Positions 18,464-28,295 of a stretch of DNA of 64,000 nt are shown here, piece after piece; positions within the stretch are counted from its first letter, which is position 1; each line of letters opens with the position of its first letter. The DNA is from Streptomyces sp. MMG1121. Its GTDB lineage: Bacteria; Actinomycetota; Actinomycetes; Streptomycetales; Streptomycetaceae. The DNA is taken from NCBI RefSeq assembly GCF_001280015.1, contig NZ_LGDV01000188.1, forward strand, positions 36,104 to 100,103, given 5' to 3'. The position numbers were made by a program, and so were the translations under genes. The notes below the pieces were generated by a model. The model saw only the letters and a list, made by a program, of their open reading frames with translations. It ran no database searches and was not told the DNA's origin.

Positions 18464-19703
18464 GATCGGCTCCTCTCACCCGGTCCGCGCCGGTGTCCGT
18501 GCCGCGAACCACCGCCGTCAGCCGCTCCAGCGCGGCCAGGCTGTGCCCCGCGACGAAGGCGTCCACGCTGGGCAGCGCCGCCGCCATCCCGGCGGCCAGG
18601 GGCGCGTAACCGGGGCGGGCCTTGCGGGGGTTCGCCCAGACCACCTGGTGCGCCAAGGAGTGCAGACGGCGCATCTCTTGCCCGAGCAGCTCCGGATCAC
18701 CGCGTTCCCAGCCGTCCGAGAGCAGGACGACGATCGCGCCGCGCGCCATGCCACGCCGCCCCCAGCGGTTCAGGAACTCACGCACCAGCTCGCCGAGCCG
18801 CGTGCCGCCGCGCCAGTCGGGCACGGCAGCCGCGACGGCCGCCATCGCCAAGTCGGGGTCCCGGTGCGAGAGTTCGCGGGTCACCCGGGTCAGCCGGGTG
18901 CCGACCGTGAACACCTCGGTGCGGCCCGCGCGCACCGCCGCGTGCGCGAACCGCAGCAGCGCGTCGGCGTACGGCGCCATCGACCCGCTCACATCGACCA
19001 GCAGGACGACCCGGCGCGGGCGCTCGACCCGCGCGTGCCGCCGCAGCCGCGCCGGTTCGCCGCCCCGGCGCAGCAACTCCCGTACGGTGCGCCGCGGATC
19101 GACCTCGCCGCGCCGGGCGGGCCTGCGCCGGGCCGAGCGCCGAGCCTGCCCCTCCAGGGCGAACGCGGCCAGCAGAGCGCGCAGTTGGGCCCGTTCGGCG
19201 GCGTCGAGCGCGGCGACGTCACGGTGCCGCAGCACCTCGGCGGAGCTGGCGAGCACGGCGGCGGGCGGCCCCGGCGGCTCCCCCTCGCCCGGCGCACCCG
19301 GGCCCACGGGTGCCGCACGCGCGACGAGCCGCGACCGGTGCGCGGGAGCGGCACGCACCGCGCGCGGCGCCCGCTCCCCGGCCGACCCGAAGTACGCGGC
19401 GAACACCCGCTCGTACCGCTCCAGATCGTCGTGCCCGCCGCACAGCGTGGCCCGCCCCGCCCCGTACACATCCGCGCGCACCCCCGGCCGCAACACGGCC
19501 ACGGCCCGCAGAAACGCGTACAGCCGCTCGGTACTCGCATCGACCCCGGCCGCCCGCAGGGCCCGAACGAAACCGACCAGCACGGCATCGGCCCCGAGCC
19601 GCCCGGCGCCGGCCCCGAGCCGTACCGCATCCCGCCGGGGTGGCTCCTCCCCGCCGAGAGACACGGCGTCCGACCCGCTTCCCTCTGCACCCATCCGCCT
19701 CAC
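18456..19703 (-). CDS. coxE: VWA-domain protein CoxE-like
   Basis: A 415-residue protein with a C-terminal von Willebrand A domain. The MIDAS motif is DVSGSM, with a later SDGWERGD segment. The N-terminal part is Arg/Ala-rich and probably disordered near residues 90-200. CoxE works with a MoxR-type ATPase to complete the active site of CO dehydrogenase-like enzymes. The GTG start overlaps the stop of the coxD gene (GTGA, 19700-19703), a typical coupling for the ATPase/VWA pair. Confidence 0.9.
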   Translation of the reverse strand: MRRMGAEGSGSDAVSLGGEEPPRRDAVRLGAGAGRLGADAVLVGFVRALRAAGVDASTERLYAFLRAVAVLRPGVRADVYGAGRATLCGGHDDLERYERVFAAYFGSAGERAPRAVRAAPAHRSRLVARAAPVGPGAPGEGEPPGPPAAVLASSAEVLRHRDVAALDAAERAQLRALLAAFALEGQARRSARRRPARRGEVDPRRTVRELLRRGGEPARLRRHARVERPRRVVLLVDVSGSMAPYADALLRFAHAAVRAGRTEVFTVGTRLTRVTRELSHRDPDLAMAAVAAAVPDWRGGTRLGELVREFLNRWGRRGMARGAIVVLLSDGWERGDPELLGQEMRRLHSLAHQVVWANPRKARPGYAPLAAGMAAALPSVDAFVAGHSLAALERLTAVVRGTDTGADRVRGADRA

Positions 19704-20575
19704 CAGCCCCGGGCCGCGAGGACCCCCGCGAGGTCGAGGGCTTGGGCGCGGGCCGTGTCCTCCCGGTACTTCAGTACCGAGCCCAGCGTCGCCGTCGCCA
19801 GTTCCGCGTCCACCTCGTTCGCGCCCAGCGCCTCCAGGGCCTCGGCCCAGTCGAGAGTCTCGGCCACGCCGGGCGGTTTGATCAGGTCCGCCGCGCGCAG
19901 GGCCTGCACCAGGGCCGTGACCTGTTCCGCCAGCCGGGCCGACACCCGGGGCAACCGGCGTCGCACGATGGCCAGTTCACGGGCGAAGGAGGGATGGTCG
20001 AACCAGTGGTAGAGGCAGCGGCGCTTCAGCGCGTCGTGCACCTCACGGGTCCGGTTCGAGGTCAGGACGACCACCGGCGGGTCCTCGGCCCGCAGCGTCC
20101 CCAGCTCCGGGATCGTCACCGCGTACTCGGACAGCAGCTCCAGCAGGAACGCCTCGAACTCGTCGTCGGCCCGGTCGATCTCGTCGACCAGCAGCACGGC
20201 CGGCTGGGTCTGCAGGGCGCGCAGCAGCGGCCGGGCGATGAGGAATCGGCGGTCGTACAGCTCGCTCTCCAGCAGGTCCGCGTCGGTCACCCCGGCCGCC
20301 TCGGCGGCGCGCAGGTGCAGCAGCTGGCGCGGGAAGTCCCAGTCGTACAGGGCCTGCGAGGCGTCGATGCCCTCGTGGCACTGGAGCCGGATCAGCGGCG
20401 CGCCCAGCGCCTCGGCGAGGGCGGAGGCGAGCGCGGTCTTGCCCACGCCCGCGTCGCCCTCGCAGAACAGCGGCCGGTGCAGCCTCAGGGCCAGGAAACA
20501 GGTGACGGCCAGCCCTTCGTCGACGAGGTACCCCGTCTGCTCCAGGCGGGCCCGCACCTGCTCCGGGCCGTCCAT
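19700..20575 (-). CDS. coxD: MoxR-type AAA+ ATPase CoxD-like
   Basis: A 291-residue AAA+ ATPase. Walker A is EGDAGVGKTAL, Walker B is VLLVDEIDRAD, and sensor 1 is VLTSNRTRE. This is the MoxR chaperone type that in carboxydotrophs is needed to build the Cu-S-Mo or sulfurated Mo centre. It is followed directly by its VWA partner and preceded by the FAD subunit gene 15 bp away. Confidence 0.93.
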   Translation of the reverse strand: MDGPEQVRARLEQTGYLVDEGLAVTCFLALRLHRPLFCEGDAGVGKTALASALAEALGAPLIRLQCHEGIDASQALYDWDFPRQLLHLRAAEAAGVTDADLLESELYDRRFLIARPLLRALQTQPAVLLVDEIDRADDEFEAFLLELLSEYAVTIPELGTLRAEDPPVVVLTSNRTREVHDALKRRCLYHWFDHPSFARELAIVRRRLPRVSARLAEQVTALVQALRAADLIKPPGVAETLDWAEALEALGANEVDAELATATLGSVLKYREDTARAQALDLAGVLAARGW

Positions 20576-20590
20576 CGTGATGATCGGCGC

Positions 20591-21466
20591 TCACCCCGTT
20601 CCGGTCGCGGCCAGCACCGCCCGCCGGGTCAGCACCCGTGCCAGATGGGCCCGGTACTCGGGCGAGGCGGACACGTCCTGCGCGGGCCGGGTGCCCTCGG
20701 CCGCCCGCTCGGCGGCCCGGGCCACGGCCTCGGGCCCGTCGGCGCCGGTCAGCTCCTCCTCGGCCCGGGTGGCCCGCAGCGGGGTCGAGCCCATGTTGGC
20801 CAACCCGATCCGGGCCTCGGCGATGCGCCCGCCGCCGTGCCCGTCCTGCCCGTCGGCACGCCGTACCAGCGCCGCCACGCCGACGATCGCCCACGCCTGG
20901 GCGACCCGGTGGAACTTCTCGTAGTGGAAGCCCCAGCCGTCGGTCTTCGGCACCCGCACCTCCACGAGGAGCTCGTCGGGTGCGAGCGCCGACTGGAGGT
21001 AGTCCACGAAGAACTCCCGGGCCGGGATCGTGCGCCGGCCGTCCGGACCGGCCACGACCAGTTCGGCGTCCAGGGCCAGTACCACCGCGGGCAGGTCTGC
21101 GGCCGGATCGGCGTGCGCCAGCGACCCGCCGAGGGTGCCCCGATGCCGTACGGCGGGGTCGGCGACCGTGGCCGTCGCCCCGGCCAGCAGACCGGCGTGC
21201 CGGCGCACCAGCGGATCGCGGATCACGTCGTGATGGGTGGTCAGGGCGCCGATGACGAGCGTGTCACCGTCCTCGCAGACCCCGCGCAGCTCCGGGATCC
21301 GCCCGACGTCCACCACCAGTTCCGGGACGGCCAGCCGGAGCCTGAGCAGCGGCAGCAGGCTCTGCCCGCCGGCCAGCACCTTCGCCTCCTCGCCCGCGTC
21401 GGCGAGCGTGCGCACCGCCTCCTCGACGCTGTGCGGACGGGCGTACTCGAACGCCGCGGGAATCAT
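20591..21466 (-). CDS. coxM: FAD-binding medium subunit, CoxM-like
   Basis: A 291-residue FAD subunit of a molybdenum hydroxylase. FAD motifs are AGGQSLLPLL near residue 32 and TLGGSLAHADPAADLP near residue 110. The C-terminus has the usual CoxM fold (GLANMGSTPLRA). Its ATG overlaps the stop of coxL (21463-21466). It passes electrons from the iron-sulfur subunit to an acceptor, probably quinone or another membrane carrier. Confidence 0.93.
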   Translation of the reverse strand: MIPAAFEYARPHSVEEAVRTLADAGEEAKVLAGGQSLLPLLRLRLAVPELVVDVGRIPELRGVCEDGDTLVIGALTTHHDVIRDPLVRRHAGLLAGATATVADPAVRHRGTLGGSLAHADPAADLPAVVLALDAELVVAGPDGRRTIPAREFFVDYLQSALAPDELLVEVRVPKTDGWGFHYEKFHRVAQAWAIVGVAALVRRADGQDGHGGGRIAEARIGLANMGSTPLRATRAEEELTGADGPEAVARAAERAAEGTRPAQDVSASPEYRAHLARVLTRRAVLAATGTG

Positions 21467-23826
21467 GCCGACGCCTCCTTCACCGCGCGCCACACGCGCT
21501 CGGGCGTGCAGGGCATCCGGACGTCGTGCACGCCGAGCGGGCGCAGCGCGTCCACGACGGCGTTGACCACGGCGGGTGTCGAGGCGATCGTCCCGGCCTC
21601 GCCCACACCCTTGACGCCCAAGGCGTTCGAGGAGGCCGGCGTCTCGGTCCGGTCGGTCACGAAGTCCGGCAGGTCGGCCGCCGACGGCACGAGATAGTCG
21701 GCCATGGTGCCGGAGACGAGGTTGCCGTCGTCGTCGTAGACGGCCTCCTCGTACAGCGCCTGCGCGATGCCCTGCGCCAGACCGCCGTGCACCTGCCCCT
21801 CCACGATCATCGGGTTGACGACCCGGCCGACGTCGTCCACGCAGACGTAGGACCGGATCCGGGTCCGCCCGGTCTCGGTGTCGACCTCGACCGCGCACAG
21901 GTGGGTGCCGTGCGGGTAGGAGAAGTTCTCCGGGTCCACGACGTGCTCGGCGTTGATGGACGGCTCGACGCCGTCGGGCAGGTCGTGGTTGGTGAACGTC
22001 TCGAAGGCGATCTCCTGGATCGTCCTGCGCGCCTCGGGCGAGCCCTTCACGGAGAACACCCCGTCGGTGAACTCCAGGTCCTGTTCGCTCGCCTCCAGCA
22101 GATGGGCGGCGACCTTGCGCGCCTTCTCCACGACCGTCGTGGCGGCGCGGTGCACGGCCTCGCCGCCGACGGCCAGCGACCGCGAGCCGTAGGTGTCCAT
22201 GCCCTGCGGGGACGATCTGGTGTCGCCGTGGACCACCTCCACGTCCTCGAAGGGCACGCCGAGCACGTCGGCCGCGATCTGGCTCCAGCAGGTCTCGTGG
22301 CCCTGCCCGTGCGGGCTGGTGCCGGTGACCACCTCGACCTTTCCGGTGGGCAGCATACGGATGCTCGCGGCCTCCCAGCCGCCGGCCGCGTACCGCAGAT
22401 CGCGCAGCACCCGGCTCGGCGCCAGGCCGCACATCTCGGTGTACGTCGACACGCCGATGCCGAGCCGTACGGGGTCGCCGCGCCCGGCGCGTTCGCGCTG
22501 CTCGGCGCGCAGGGCCTCGTACCCGAACAGGTCGAGCGCCTTGGCGGTGGCCGCCTCGTAGTTGCCGCTGTCGTAGGTCAGACCGGCGATGGTGGTGTAC
22601 GGGAACTCCTCGTGCCGGATCCAGTTGCGGCGCCTCAACTCGACCGGATCCAGGCCGAGTTCGGCCGCCAGCTCGTCCATGGCCCGCTCGATGGCGAACG
22701 TCGCCTCCGGGCGCCCGGCACCGCGGTAGGCGTCGGTGGGGGTCCGGGTGGTGAAGACGCCGGTGCAGGTGAACTCGTAGGCGTCCATCTTGTAGATCCC
22801 CGGGTACATGAAGGCGCCGAGGATCGGGATGCCCGGGGTGACGAGCATCAGGTACGCGCCCATGTCGGCGGTCAGGTCCACCTTGAGGCCGAGCAGCCTG
22901 CCCTCGTTCGTGGCGGCGACCTCGATGTCCTGGATCATGCCGCGGCCGTGGTGGGTGGCCAGATAGCCCTCGGAGCGGGACTCGGTCCACTTCACCGGCC
23001 GGCCGAGCTTGCGGGCGACCGCCAGCGCGAGGGCCTCCTCGCCGTACACCTGGAGTTTGGAGCCGAAGCCGCCGCCCACGTCCGGGGCGATCACGCGCAG
23101 CTTCTGTTCGGGGATCCCGGTCACCACCGCGAGCATGGTGCGCAGGATGTGCGGGATCTGGGTCGCCGAGTACACCGTGTACTCGCCGGAGGCGGCGAGC
23201 GGGGTGACCACGACCGCACGCGGCTCCATCGCGTTGGGGATCAGCCGCTGCTGGTGGTAGCGGCGCTTGAGTACGACGTCGGCGCGGGCGCGTACCGCCT
23301 CGAAGCTCTCGCCGGTGGCCAGCGGCCAGGTGTAGCAGCGGTTGGTGCCCTTGTCGGCGTGGACGAGCGGGGCGTGCGGTGCCAGCGCGGCCTCCAGGTC
23401 CAGGACCGGGGGCAGTGGCTCGTAGTCGACCTCGATCGCCTCCAGGGCGTCGGCCGCGGCGTAGCGGTCGCGGGCCGCCACGACCGCGACCGGGTCGCCG
23501 GCGTGGCGGACCTCGTCGACGGCGATCGGCGGATGGTCGGGCAGCACGATGTCCTCGGTCACCGGCCACGCGCAGGGCAACGAGCCCAGTCCCTCGGCGA
23601 GGTCGGCGCCGCTGAACGCCGCGACGACACCGGGGCGTTCGCGGGCGGGGGAGACGTCGACCCGGGTGAGGCGGGCGTGGGCCATCGGGCTGCGCAGGAC
23701 GGCCAGGTGCAGCAGTCCGGCCATCTGGATGTTGTCGGTCCAGTTGGTCTGGCCGGTGATCAGCCGCGCGTCCTCCTTGCGCGGCCTCGGGCGGCCGACC
23801 TCGTGTGCGACGGCCTGGTCGGTCAT
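21463..23826 (-). CDS. coxL: Molybdenum hydroxylase large subunit, form II CoxL-like
   Basis: A 787-residue Mo-cofactor subunit. The active-site loop at residues 366-372 reads AYRGAGR, the form II signature. True (form I) CO dehydrogenases have AYxCSFR with the Cu-binding Cys. Mo-site features [17 protein letters not shown] and KGVGEAGT (catalytic Glu) are present. Oxidation of an aromatic, purine or aldehyde-like substrate is therefore more likely than CO oxidation. The ATG overlaps the small subunit stop by ATGA. It sits in a full coxSLMDEFG-type operon. Confidence 0.94.
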   Translation of the reverse strand: MTDQAVAHEVGRPRPRKEDARLITGQTNWTDNIQMAGLLHLAVLRSPMAHARLTRVDVSPARERPGVVAAFSGADLAEGLGSLPCAWPVTEDIVLPDHPPIAVDEVRHAGDPVAVVAARDRYAAADALEAIEVDYEPLPPVLDLEAALAPHAPLVHADKGTNRCYTWPLATGESFEAVRARADVVLKRRYHQQRLIPNAMEPRAVVVTPLAASGEYTVYSATQIPHILRTMLAVVTGIPEQKLRVIAPDVGGGFGSKLQVYGEEALALAVARKLGRPVKWTESRSEGYLATHHGRGMIQDIEVAATNEGRLLGLKVDLTADMGAYLMLVTPGIPILGAFMYPGIYKMDAYEFTCTGVFTTRTPTDAYRGAGRPEATFAIERAMDELAAELGLDPVELRRRNWIRHEEFPYTTIAGLTYDSGNYEAATAKALDLFGYEALRAEQRERAGRGDPVRLGIGVSTYTEMCGLAPSRVLRDLRYAAGGWEAASIRMLPTGKVEVVTGTSPHGQGHETCWSQIAADVLGVPFEDVEVVHGDTRSSPQGMDTYGSRSLAVGGEAVHRAATTVVEKARKVAAHLLEASEQDLEFTDGVFSVKGSPEARRTIQEIAFETFTNHDLPDGVEPSINAEHVVDPENFSYPHGTHLCAVEVDTETGRTRIRSYVCVDDVGRVVNPMIVEGQVHGGLAQGIAQALYEEAVYDDDGNLVSGTMADYLVPSAADLPDFVTDRTETPASSNALGVKGVGEAGTIASTPAVVNAVVDALRPLGVHDVRMPCTPERVWRAVKEASA

Positions 23827-24341
23827 GCCGTGACCTCCTCACCGGCCTCTTGGGCCGCGCCGGCCCCGTGAGCTCCATGAGCTTGCTGCCCGGACGCTTC
23901 GAGCACCGCGCGGACGATGTTCTGGTAACCGGTGCAGCGGCAGAGGTTGCCCTCCAGGGCCTGGCGGATCTCGTCCGGGCAGGGGTGCGGGTTCTCGCGG
24001 AGCAGATCACGCGCCGCCATGATCATGCCCGGGGTGCAGTAGCCGCACTGAAGGGCGTGCTGGTCGTGGAACGCCTGCTGGAGCGCCGTCCACGCGCCGT
24101 CGTGCGCCAGCCCCTGGATCGTGGTCACCTCGCACCCGTCCGCCTGGACGGCGAGCACCGAGCAGCTCTTCGCGCTCGCCCCGTCCAGGTCGACCGTGCA
24201 GGCGCCGCAGTGGGAGGTGTCGCAGCCGATCGGGGTGCCGGTCAGGCCGAGCCGGTCGCGCAGATAGTGGGCCAGGAGGAGACGGGGTTCCACGTCGTCC
24301 TCGTACGTCGTGCCGTCCACGGTCACCGAGATACGGGTCAT
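23823..24341 (-). CDS. coxS: [2Fe-2S] small subunit, CoxS-like
   Basis: A 172-residue protein with two [2Fe-2S] domains. The plant-type cluster has [14 protein letters not shown] with a fourth Cys in KSCSVLA. The second cluster has [10 protein letters not shown] and [10 protein letters not shown]. The C-terminal ~25 residues are an Ala/Gly/His-rich extension beyond the usual ~160-residue length. It is the first gene of the operon, and transcription probably starts in 24342-24470. Confidence 0.95.
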   Translation of the reverse strand: MTRISVTVDGTTYEDDVEPRLLLAHYLRDRLGLTGTPIGCDTSHCGACTVDLDGASAKSCSVLAVQADGCEVTTIQGLAHDGAWTALQQAFHDQHALQCGYCTPGMIMAARDLLRENPHPCPDEIRQALEGNLCRCTGYQNIVRAVLEASGQQAHGAHGAGAAQEAGEEVTA

Positions 24342-24469
24342 GGGCCCTCCAACAGCGCGGGAGAGGGGCAGGGGCGACCAGAGGTGAGGGTGCGGACGTT
24401 ACGTGCCAATGGTGCCGTAGACGACATTACGACCATGCCCTGCTCGCGGCGAGCCCTGCGAAGAGGCTT

Positions 24470-24901
24470 TTGTTGAGCATTAATCCATTACTGTCGGTCA
24501 TCGACGGGATCGGCAGCGTCGGCGACGGAAACACCCGGACCGACACCCTCGCGTTGGAACGCCGGCGCGGCATCACGATCAAGTCCGCCGTCGTGTCGTT
24601 CCCGCTCGACGGCGTCACGGTGACCGGGGCGCCGCGTCGCGCGGGCACCGCCGTGCGCGGGCCGATGCGCCGCTTCCGGCTCGAAGCCCCGGCGGACACG
24701 CTGGGTGCGCCGCTGCCGGTGCTCGCCCAGCCGGGCGGCGTACCGGAGGCGACCGGCGCGCCCGGGCCGGCCGCCGCACCGCACGGCACGGTCCCGGCCG
24801 CCCGGGCGTGCGAGCCGGAGCGGCGGCTGACCGGGCTCCCCCGGGGCGAGGGCGGGCTGGAGACGGCCTTCGGCCACTGCGCGCCGGACCTGACGAGCTG
24901 A
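24470..24901 (+). pseudogene. Relic of a Tet(M)/OtrA-type ribosomal protection protein
   Basis: A 143-codon open frame matches both ends of tetracycline ribosomal protection GTPases but lacks the middle. The N-terminal part has IGSVGDGNTRTDTLALERRR and the switch I sequence GITIKSAVVSFPLDGVTV. The P-loop before it is gone. It then jumps to C-terminal domain sequence (FRLEAPADTLGAPLPVLAQ, TVPAARACEPERRLTGLPRG, ending GHCAPDLTS). About 450 residues are missing, including the G4 region and domain II, so no GTPase can be made. The start (TTG near 24470) is nominal. This is a decayed resistance gene, not a functional one. Confidence 0.82.
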
Positions 24902-24942
24902 CTGATAGTCAACTTACTTGTGGGTCAGGTGGTATTGACGCT

Positions 24943-24961
24943 GTCCGGGCCTGGCCCGGAC
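24943..24961. promoter_or_regulatory. Perfect 9-bp inverted repeat abutting the GH5 start
   Basis: GTCCGGGCC and GGCCCGGAC are separated by one T and end just before the GTG/ATG start region of the glycosidase gene (GTG 24963, ATG 24972). It could be an operator or an mRNA hairpin covering the initiation site. A TTGACG sequence lies just upstream (24935-24940). Which of these holds cannot be decided from sequence. Confidence 0.55.
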
Positions 24962-24971
24962 TGTGGTGGAC

Positions 24972-26837
24972 ATGCCGAATATTCGGGTGCGTCTGCTGGT
25001 TGTCCTGGTCGTCCTCTGCGGATTCCTGACGGTGGCGGGCACCCCGCCCGCCACCGCCGCCACCTCGGCTCTTCCCTCCGACTCCCTTTGGTTCGACGGC
25101 TCCCCGCTCGCCGTGCGGGACGGCCGCTTCGCCGACAGCCAGGGCCGCGAGATCGTCCTGCGCGGCTACAACGTCTCCGGCGAGACCAAGCTGGAGGAGA
25201 ACAGCGGCCTGCCGTTCGCCTCGGTCGCCGACGCCCGCAAGTCCGCGGCCGCGCTGCGCGCCCTCGGCGGCGGCGACGCGGTCCGCTTCCTGCTCTCCTG
25301 GGCGCACGCCGAACCGGTACGCGGCCAGGTGGACACCGCCTATCTGGCCGCCGTCACCGAGCAGATACGCGCCTTCCTCGACGCCGGCATCCGCGTCTTC
25401 CCCGACTTCCACCAGGACCTCTACTCCCGCTACCTCTTCGACTCGGGCAGCTGGTACACCGGCGACGGTGCCCCCGAGTGGGCGGTGGACGCGGGCCATT
25501 ACCCGAAGGAGTCCTGCGGCATCTGCCTCTTCTGGGGCCAGAACATCACCCAGAACGCGGCCGTGCAGCAGGCGCAGTACGACTTCTGGCACAACGGCCA
25601 CGGCGTCCAGGACGCCTTCCTCGCCACCGCCCAGGCGACCATGGCCTATCTCCAGCAGCACCTGAATGACACGGAGTTCGCCGGCATCGCCGGTTTCGAT
25701 CCGTACAACGAGCCGTACGCCGGCAGCTATGACTCCGGACAGACCTCCCGCACCTGGGAACGGGACCTGCTGTGGCCGTTCTACGTGAAGTTCCGGGCCA
25801 GGATGGACGCGGCCGGCTGGCAGGACAAGCCCGCCTTCGTGGAGCCCAACCTCTTCTGGAACTCCAACATCTCCACCCAGAAGCAGGAGGGCGGCCTGCA
25901 GGACGCGGGCACCCTCGGCCCCCGCTACGTCTTCAACACCCACTTCTACGACCAGAAGGCCATCTCCGGGATCCTGATGTGGGGCAAGGCGGCCGACGGC
26001 CAGTACGCCTCCGACTTCGCCGCCGTCCGCGACCGCGCCGCGTCCGCCGGTACCGCGGCCGTGGTGAGCGAGTTCGGGCACCCGCTGTCCGGCACGGTGT
26101 CCGACAAGGCACCGACCGTCCTGAAGGCCATGTACCAGGCCCTCGACTCCCGGCTGCCGGGCGCGGGCTGGTGGTCGAACCCTGCCGCCTCGGGCCCGGT
26201 GCTCTCCGGCACCCAGTGGCAGTGGGACATCTACGACGGCGGGCACCACGAGCTGATGAACGGCAACCCCGACAAGGTGCTCACCTCCGGCGACGCCTGG
26301 AACGACGAGGACCTCTCCGCCGTGAACCTCGACGGATCCGGGAACGTGACACCACGTCAGGACGTCCGGCTCCTCGACCGTCTCTATCCGAGTGCCACGG
26401 CCGGCACGACGCTGGCCTTCACCTACGAGGACCGCTCCCGCGACGGCTCGACGACGCTCACCTGGAACCCGGTGCCGAGTTCGCTGCCGGACGTGGCCCA
26501 ACTGGTGGGCTCCGGCCAGTACGGGCTGCTGGTGTGGCGCTCCGGGACGGGCACCGCACCCACCGAACTGCATCTGCCGGCGTCCTTCCCGACCGCGTCG
26601 ACCACGGTCGTCTCCGACCTGGGCACGGTGCACGCCCCGCCCGCCTACACCGCCACCACCCCGGTCGCCGTCGCCCCCGAACCGGGCGGCACCGGCAGCC
26701 GCCGGCTGCTGCTCACCGACACGGACTCCGGTGCCCTGCACTACGCGCTGGTGACCAACGGCGCCACGGCACCCTCGGCGGACCTGCTGAACGAGGCCCG
26801 GTCCGAGCTGGCCGCGTGGGCGGCGGCGCACTTCTGA
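24972..26837 (+). CDS. Secreted GH5 glycosidase, endoglycoceramidase-like
   Basis: A 621-residue exported enzyme. Residues 1-30 are a Sec signal (RVRLLVVLVVLCGFLTVAG, cleavage near ATAA). A GH5 barrel follows, with the acid/base in FDPYNEP and the nucleophile in VVSEFGHP. The length, the start of the barrel (IVLRGYNVSGE) and the C-terminal beta domain fit endoglycoceramidase-type GH5 members better than cellulases. It would hydrolyse glycan chains from glycolipids or related glycosides outside the cell. The start is unclear: ATG 24972 or GTG 24963, neither with a good ribosome site. It converges with a beta-propeller gene and shares a terminator with it. Confidence 0.88.
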   Translation: MPNIRVRLLVVLVVLCGFLTVAGTPPATAATSALPSDSLWFDGSPLAVRDGRFADSQGREIVLRGYNVSGETKLEENSGLPFASVADARKSAAALRALGGGDAVRFLLSWAHAEPVRGQVDTAYLAAVTEQIRAFLDAGIRVFPDFHQDLYSRYLFDSGSWYTGDGAPEWAVDAGHYPKESCGICLFWGQNITQNAAVQQAQYDFWHNGHGVQDAFLATAQATMAYLQQHLNDTEFAGIAGFDPYNEPYAGSYDSGQTSRTWERDLLWPFYVKFRARMDAAGWQDKPAFVEPNLFWNSNISTQKQEGGLQDAGTLGPRYVFNTHFYDQKAISGILMWGKAADGQYASDFAAVRDRAASAGTAAVVSEFGHPLSGTVSDKAPTVLKAMYQALDSRLPGAGWWSNPAASGPVLSGTQWQWDIYDGGHHELMNGNPDKVLTSGDAWNDEDLSAVNLDGSGNVTPRQDVRLLDRLYPSATAGTTLAFTYEDRSRDGSTTLTWNPVPSSLPDVAQLVGSGQYGLLVWRSGTGTAPTELHLPASFPTASTTVVSDLGTVHAPPAYTATTPVAVAPEPGGTGSRRLLLTDTDSGALHYALVTNGATAPSADLLNEARSELAAWAAAHF

Positions 26838-26861
26838 GACATCCGGACGAAAGCCGTACGA

Positions 26862-26891
26862 CCTCCGGGGAGAGTGGGGTCCCCCCGGAGG
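26862..26891. terminator. Bidirectional hairpin between convergent genes
   Basis: A 9-bp GC stem (CCTCCGGGG / CCCCGGAGG) with a 12-nt loop. It lies 25 bp after the glycosidase stop and 11 bp beyond the 3' end of the beta-propeller gene, so it could stop transcription from both sides. Confidence 0.75.
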
Positions 26892-26901
26892 CCGCCGGCG
26901 C

Positions 26902-28155
26902 TCAACTCCCCGACGGGCCCGACCAGTCGGCCGGCACATGGCCGAGCCGGACGCGCTGCGGATGATCGCCGACCGGCACGGACAGCACCTTCTGGCCGGT
27001 GGCGAAGTCGATGGCCGTGACCTGGTCGGCGCCGGCCTCGGAGATGACACAGTCCTTGCCGTCGCCGCTCACCGTCGCCCAGTACGGCGTCGACGCCGTG
27101 ATGAGCGGACCGACGTCGAAGGAGGCCCGGTCCACCACGGTCGCGTAGTTGTCCATCGTCCCGGCCACACACAGCTTGGTGCCCTCGGGGTTCATCGAGA
27201 TGCCGTGGTGGCGCGAGTCCAGCAGCCAGGTGGTGCGGTCCGGATTCGTCGCCGGGTTCTGCGGCAGCGTCTTCACCCGGGTGATCCTGTCCGTGGCCAC
27301 GTCGTACTCCAGGAAGCCGTTGAAGAAGGACACCTGGAAGTAGAGCTTGGACCAGTCGGGCGTGAAGGCGGCGGGCCGGACCGCGTCGGAGAAGTCCTTC
27401 AGCCCGATCGCGTCCAGCCGTTGCCGCATGTCGATGGTCTTGACCTGCTTGAACGTGGTCGCATCGACGACGGTGATGTGCCGGTCGCCCTTGGTCCAGT
27501 CCCAGCCGGGGTCGTCGAGGGACGTGGTGACCTCGCCGATGGACATGTTCCAGATGTACGTGCCGCCGTTCGTGAAGAAGTTCTCGTGCGGCTTGTCACC
27601 GGTGCCGAACTCCCCCAGTTCCTTGCCGGTGTCGATGTCGAGCACCTGCACCTTGTTCGCGGTCGAGGCCGAAACCGCGACCCGGGTGCCGTCGGGGGAG
27701 ACCGCCATGTGATCGGCGCGGTAACCGGCCACCGGGAAACGCCAGTTGACCTTGTCCGTGGCCAGGTCGATGGAGACGACGTCGGCGAAGCTCGGGCGGG
27801 AGACGACCACCGACCTGCCGTCGGGCGTGGAGTACATGTCGTCCGCGTACTGGTCGTGCCCCTGGCCGACCTCGTTGCGGATGGACATGTAGTAGATCCA
27901 CTTGATCGGGTCGGCGTTGATCTCGGCCAGCCGCTGCTGCTTGTCGGGGACGACATCGATCCGGCCGATCCTCGCGAAGTCGCCGGAGGACTTGATGACA
28001 TCGGCGGTGCCGTCCCAGTTGTTGCCCACGAACAGCACCTCGCGCAGGCCGTCGGAGCCGGGCGTGGCGGCGGAGGCGGCGGTCGCGGGCCCGGCGGCGG
28101 CCAGGGAGAGAGCGGCGGCCACGGAGCACAGGTGCCTGGTTCTGGAGGCAGGCAT
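26902..28155 (-). CDS. Secreted YVTN-type beta-propeller protein
   Basis: A 417-residue exported protein. The signal peptide is about residues 1-27 (SVAAALSLAAAGPATAASA). The mature part has repeated propeller strands such as AVSPDGTRVAVSAS and TVSGDGKDCVISEA with following ID/VD segments, as in YVTN/YncE-like proteins. No enzymatic residues can be assigned. The ATG at 28155 has GGAAGGAGAG upstream. A TetR gene is divergently placed with a palindrome between them, so it is probably TetR-controlled. It may bind a small ligand or act with the neighbouring secreted glycosidase. Confidence 0.88.
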   Translation of the reverse strand: MPASRTRHLCSVAAALSLAAAGPATAASAATPGSDGLREVLFVGNNWDGTADVIKSSGDFARIGRIDVVPDKQQRLAEINADPIKWIYYMSIRNEVGQGHDQYADDMYSTPDGRSVVVSRPSFADVVSIDLATDKVNWRFPVAGYRADHMAVSPDGTRVAVSASTANKVQVLDIDTGKELGEFGTGDKPHENFFTNGGTYIWNMSIGEVTTSLDDPGWDWTKGDRHITVVDATTFKQVKTIDMRQRLDAIGLKDFSDAVRPAAFTPDWSKLYFQVSFFNGFLEYDVATDRITRVKTLPQNPATNPDRTTWLLDSRHHGISMNPEGTKLCVAGTMDNYATVVDRASFDVGPLITASTPYWATVSGDGKDCVISEAGADQVTAIDFATGQKVLSVPVGDHPQRVRLGHVPADWSGPSGS

Positions 28156-28207
28156 GGCTGCTCTCCTTCCTCGGGGGAATTCTGAACACGGGCGCATTCA
28201 CAGTGAA

Positions 28208-28223
28208 CTTACTGAAAAGTAAG
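28208..28223. promoter_or_regulatory. Palindrome CTTACTGAAAAGTAAG, probable TetR operator
   Basis: Perfect 6-bp arms (CTTACT/AGTAAG) around GAAA, in the 140-bp gap between the beta-propeller gene and the divergent TetR gene. A related half-site AACTTACTTG occurs upstream of the glycosidase gene near 24911. Autoregulation by the TetR protein is inferred. Confidence 0.6.
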
Positions 28224-28295
28224 GTCGAGCCGCCTTCTCGACAAGATGTGTGCACGACAAGATTGGGTGATCGGTGGGCGGACGGAGGGGGACAC

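Noticed and set aside
21463..23826. CoxL as a true CO dehydrogenase
   Set aside because: The loop is AYRGAGR, not AYxCSFR, so the Cu ligand Cys is absent.
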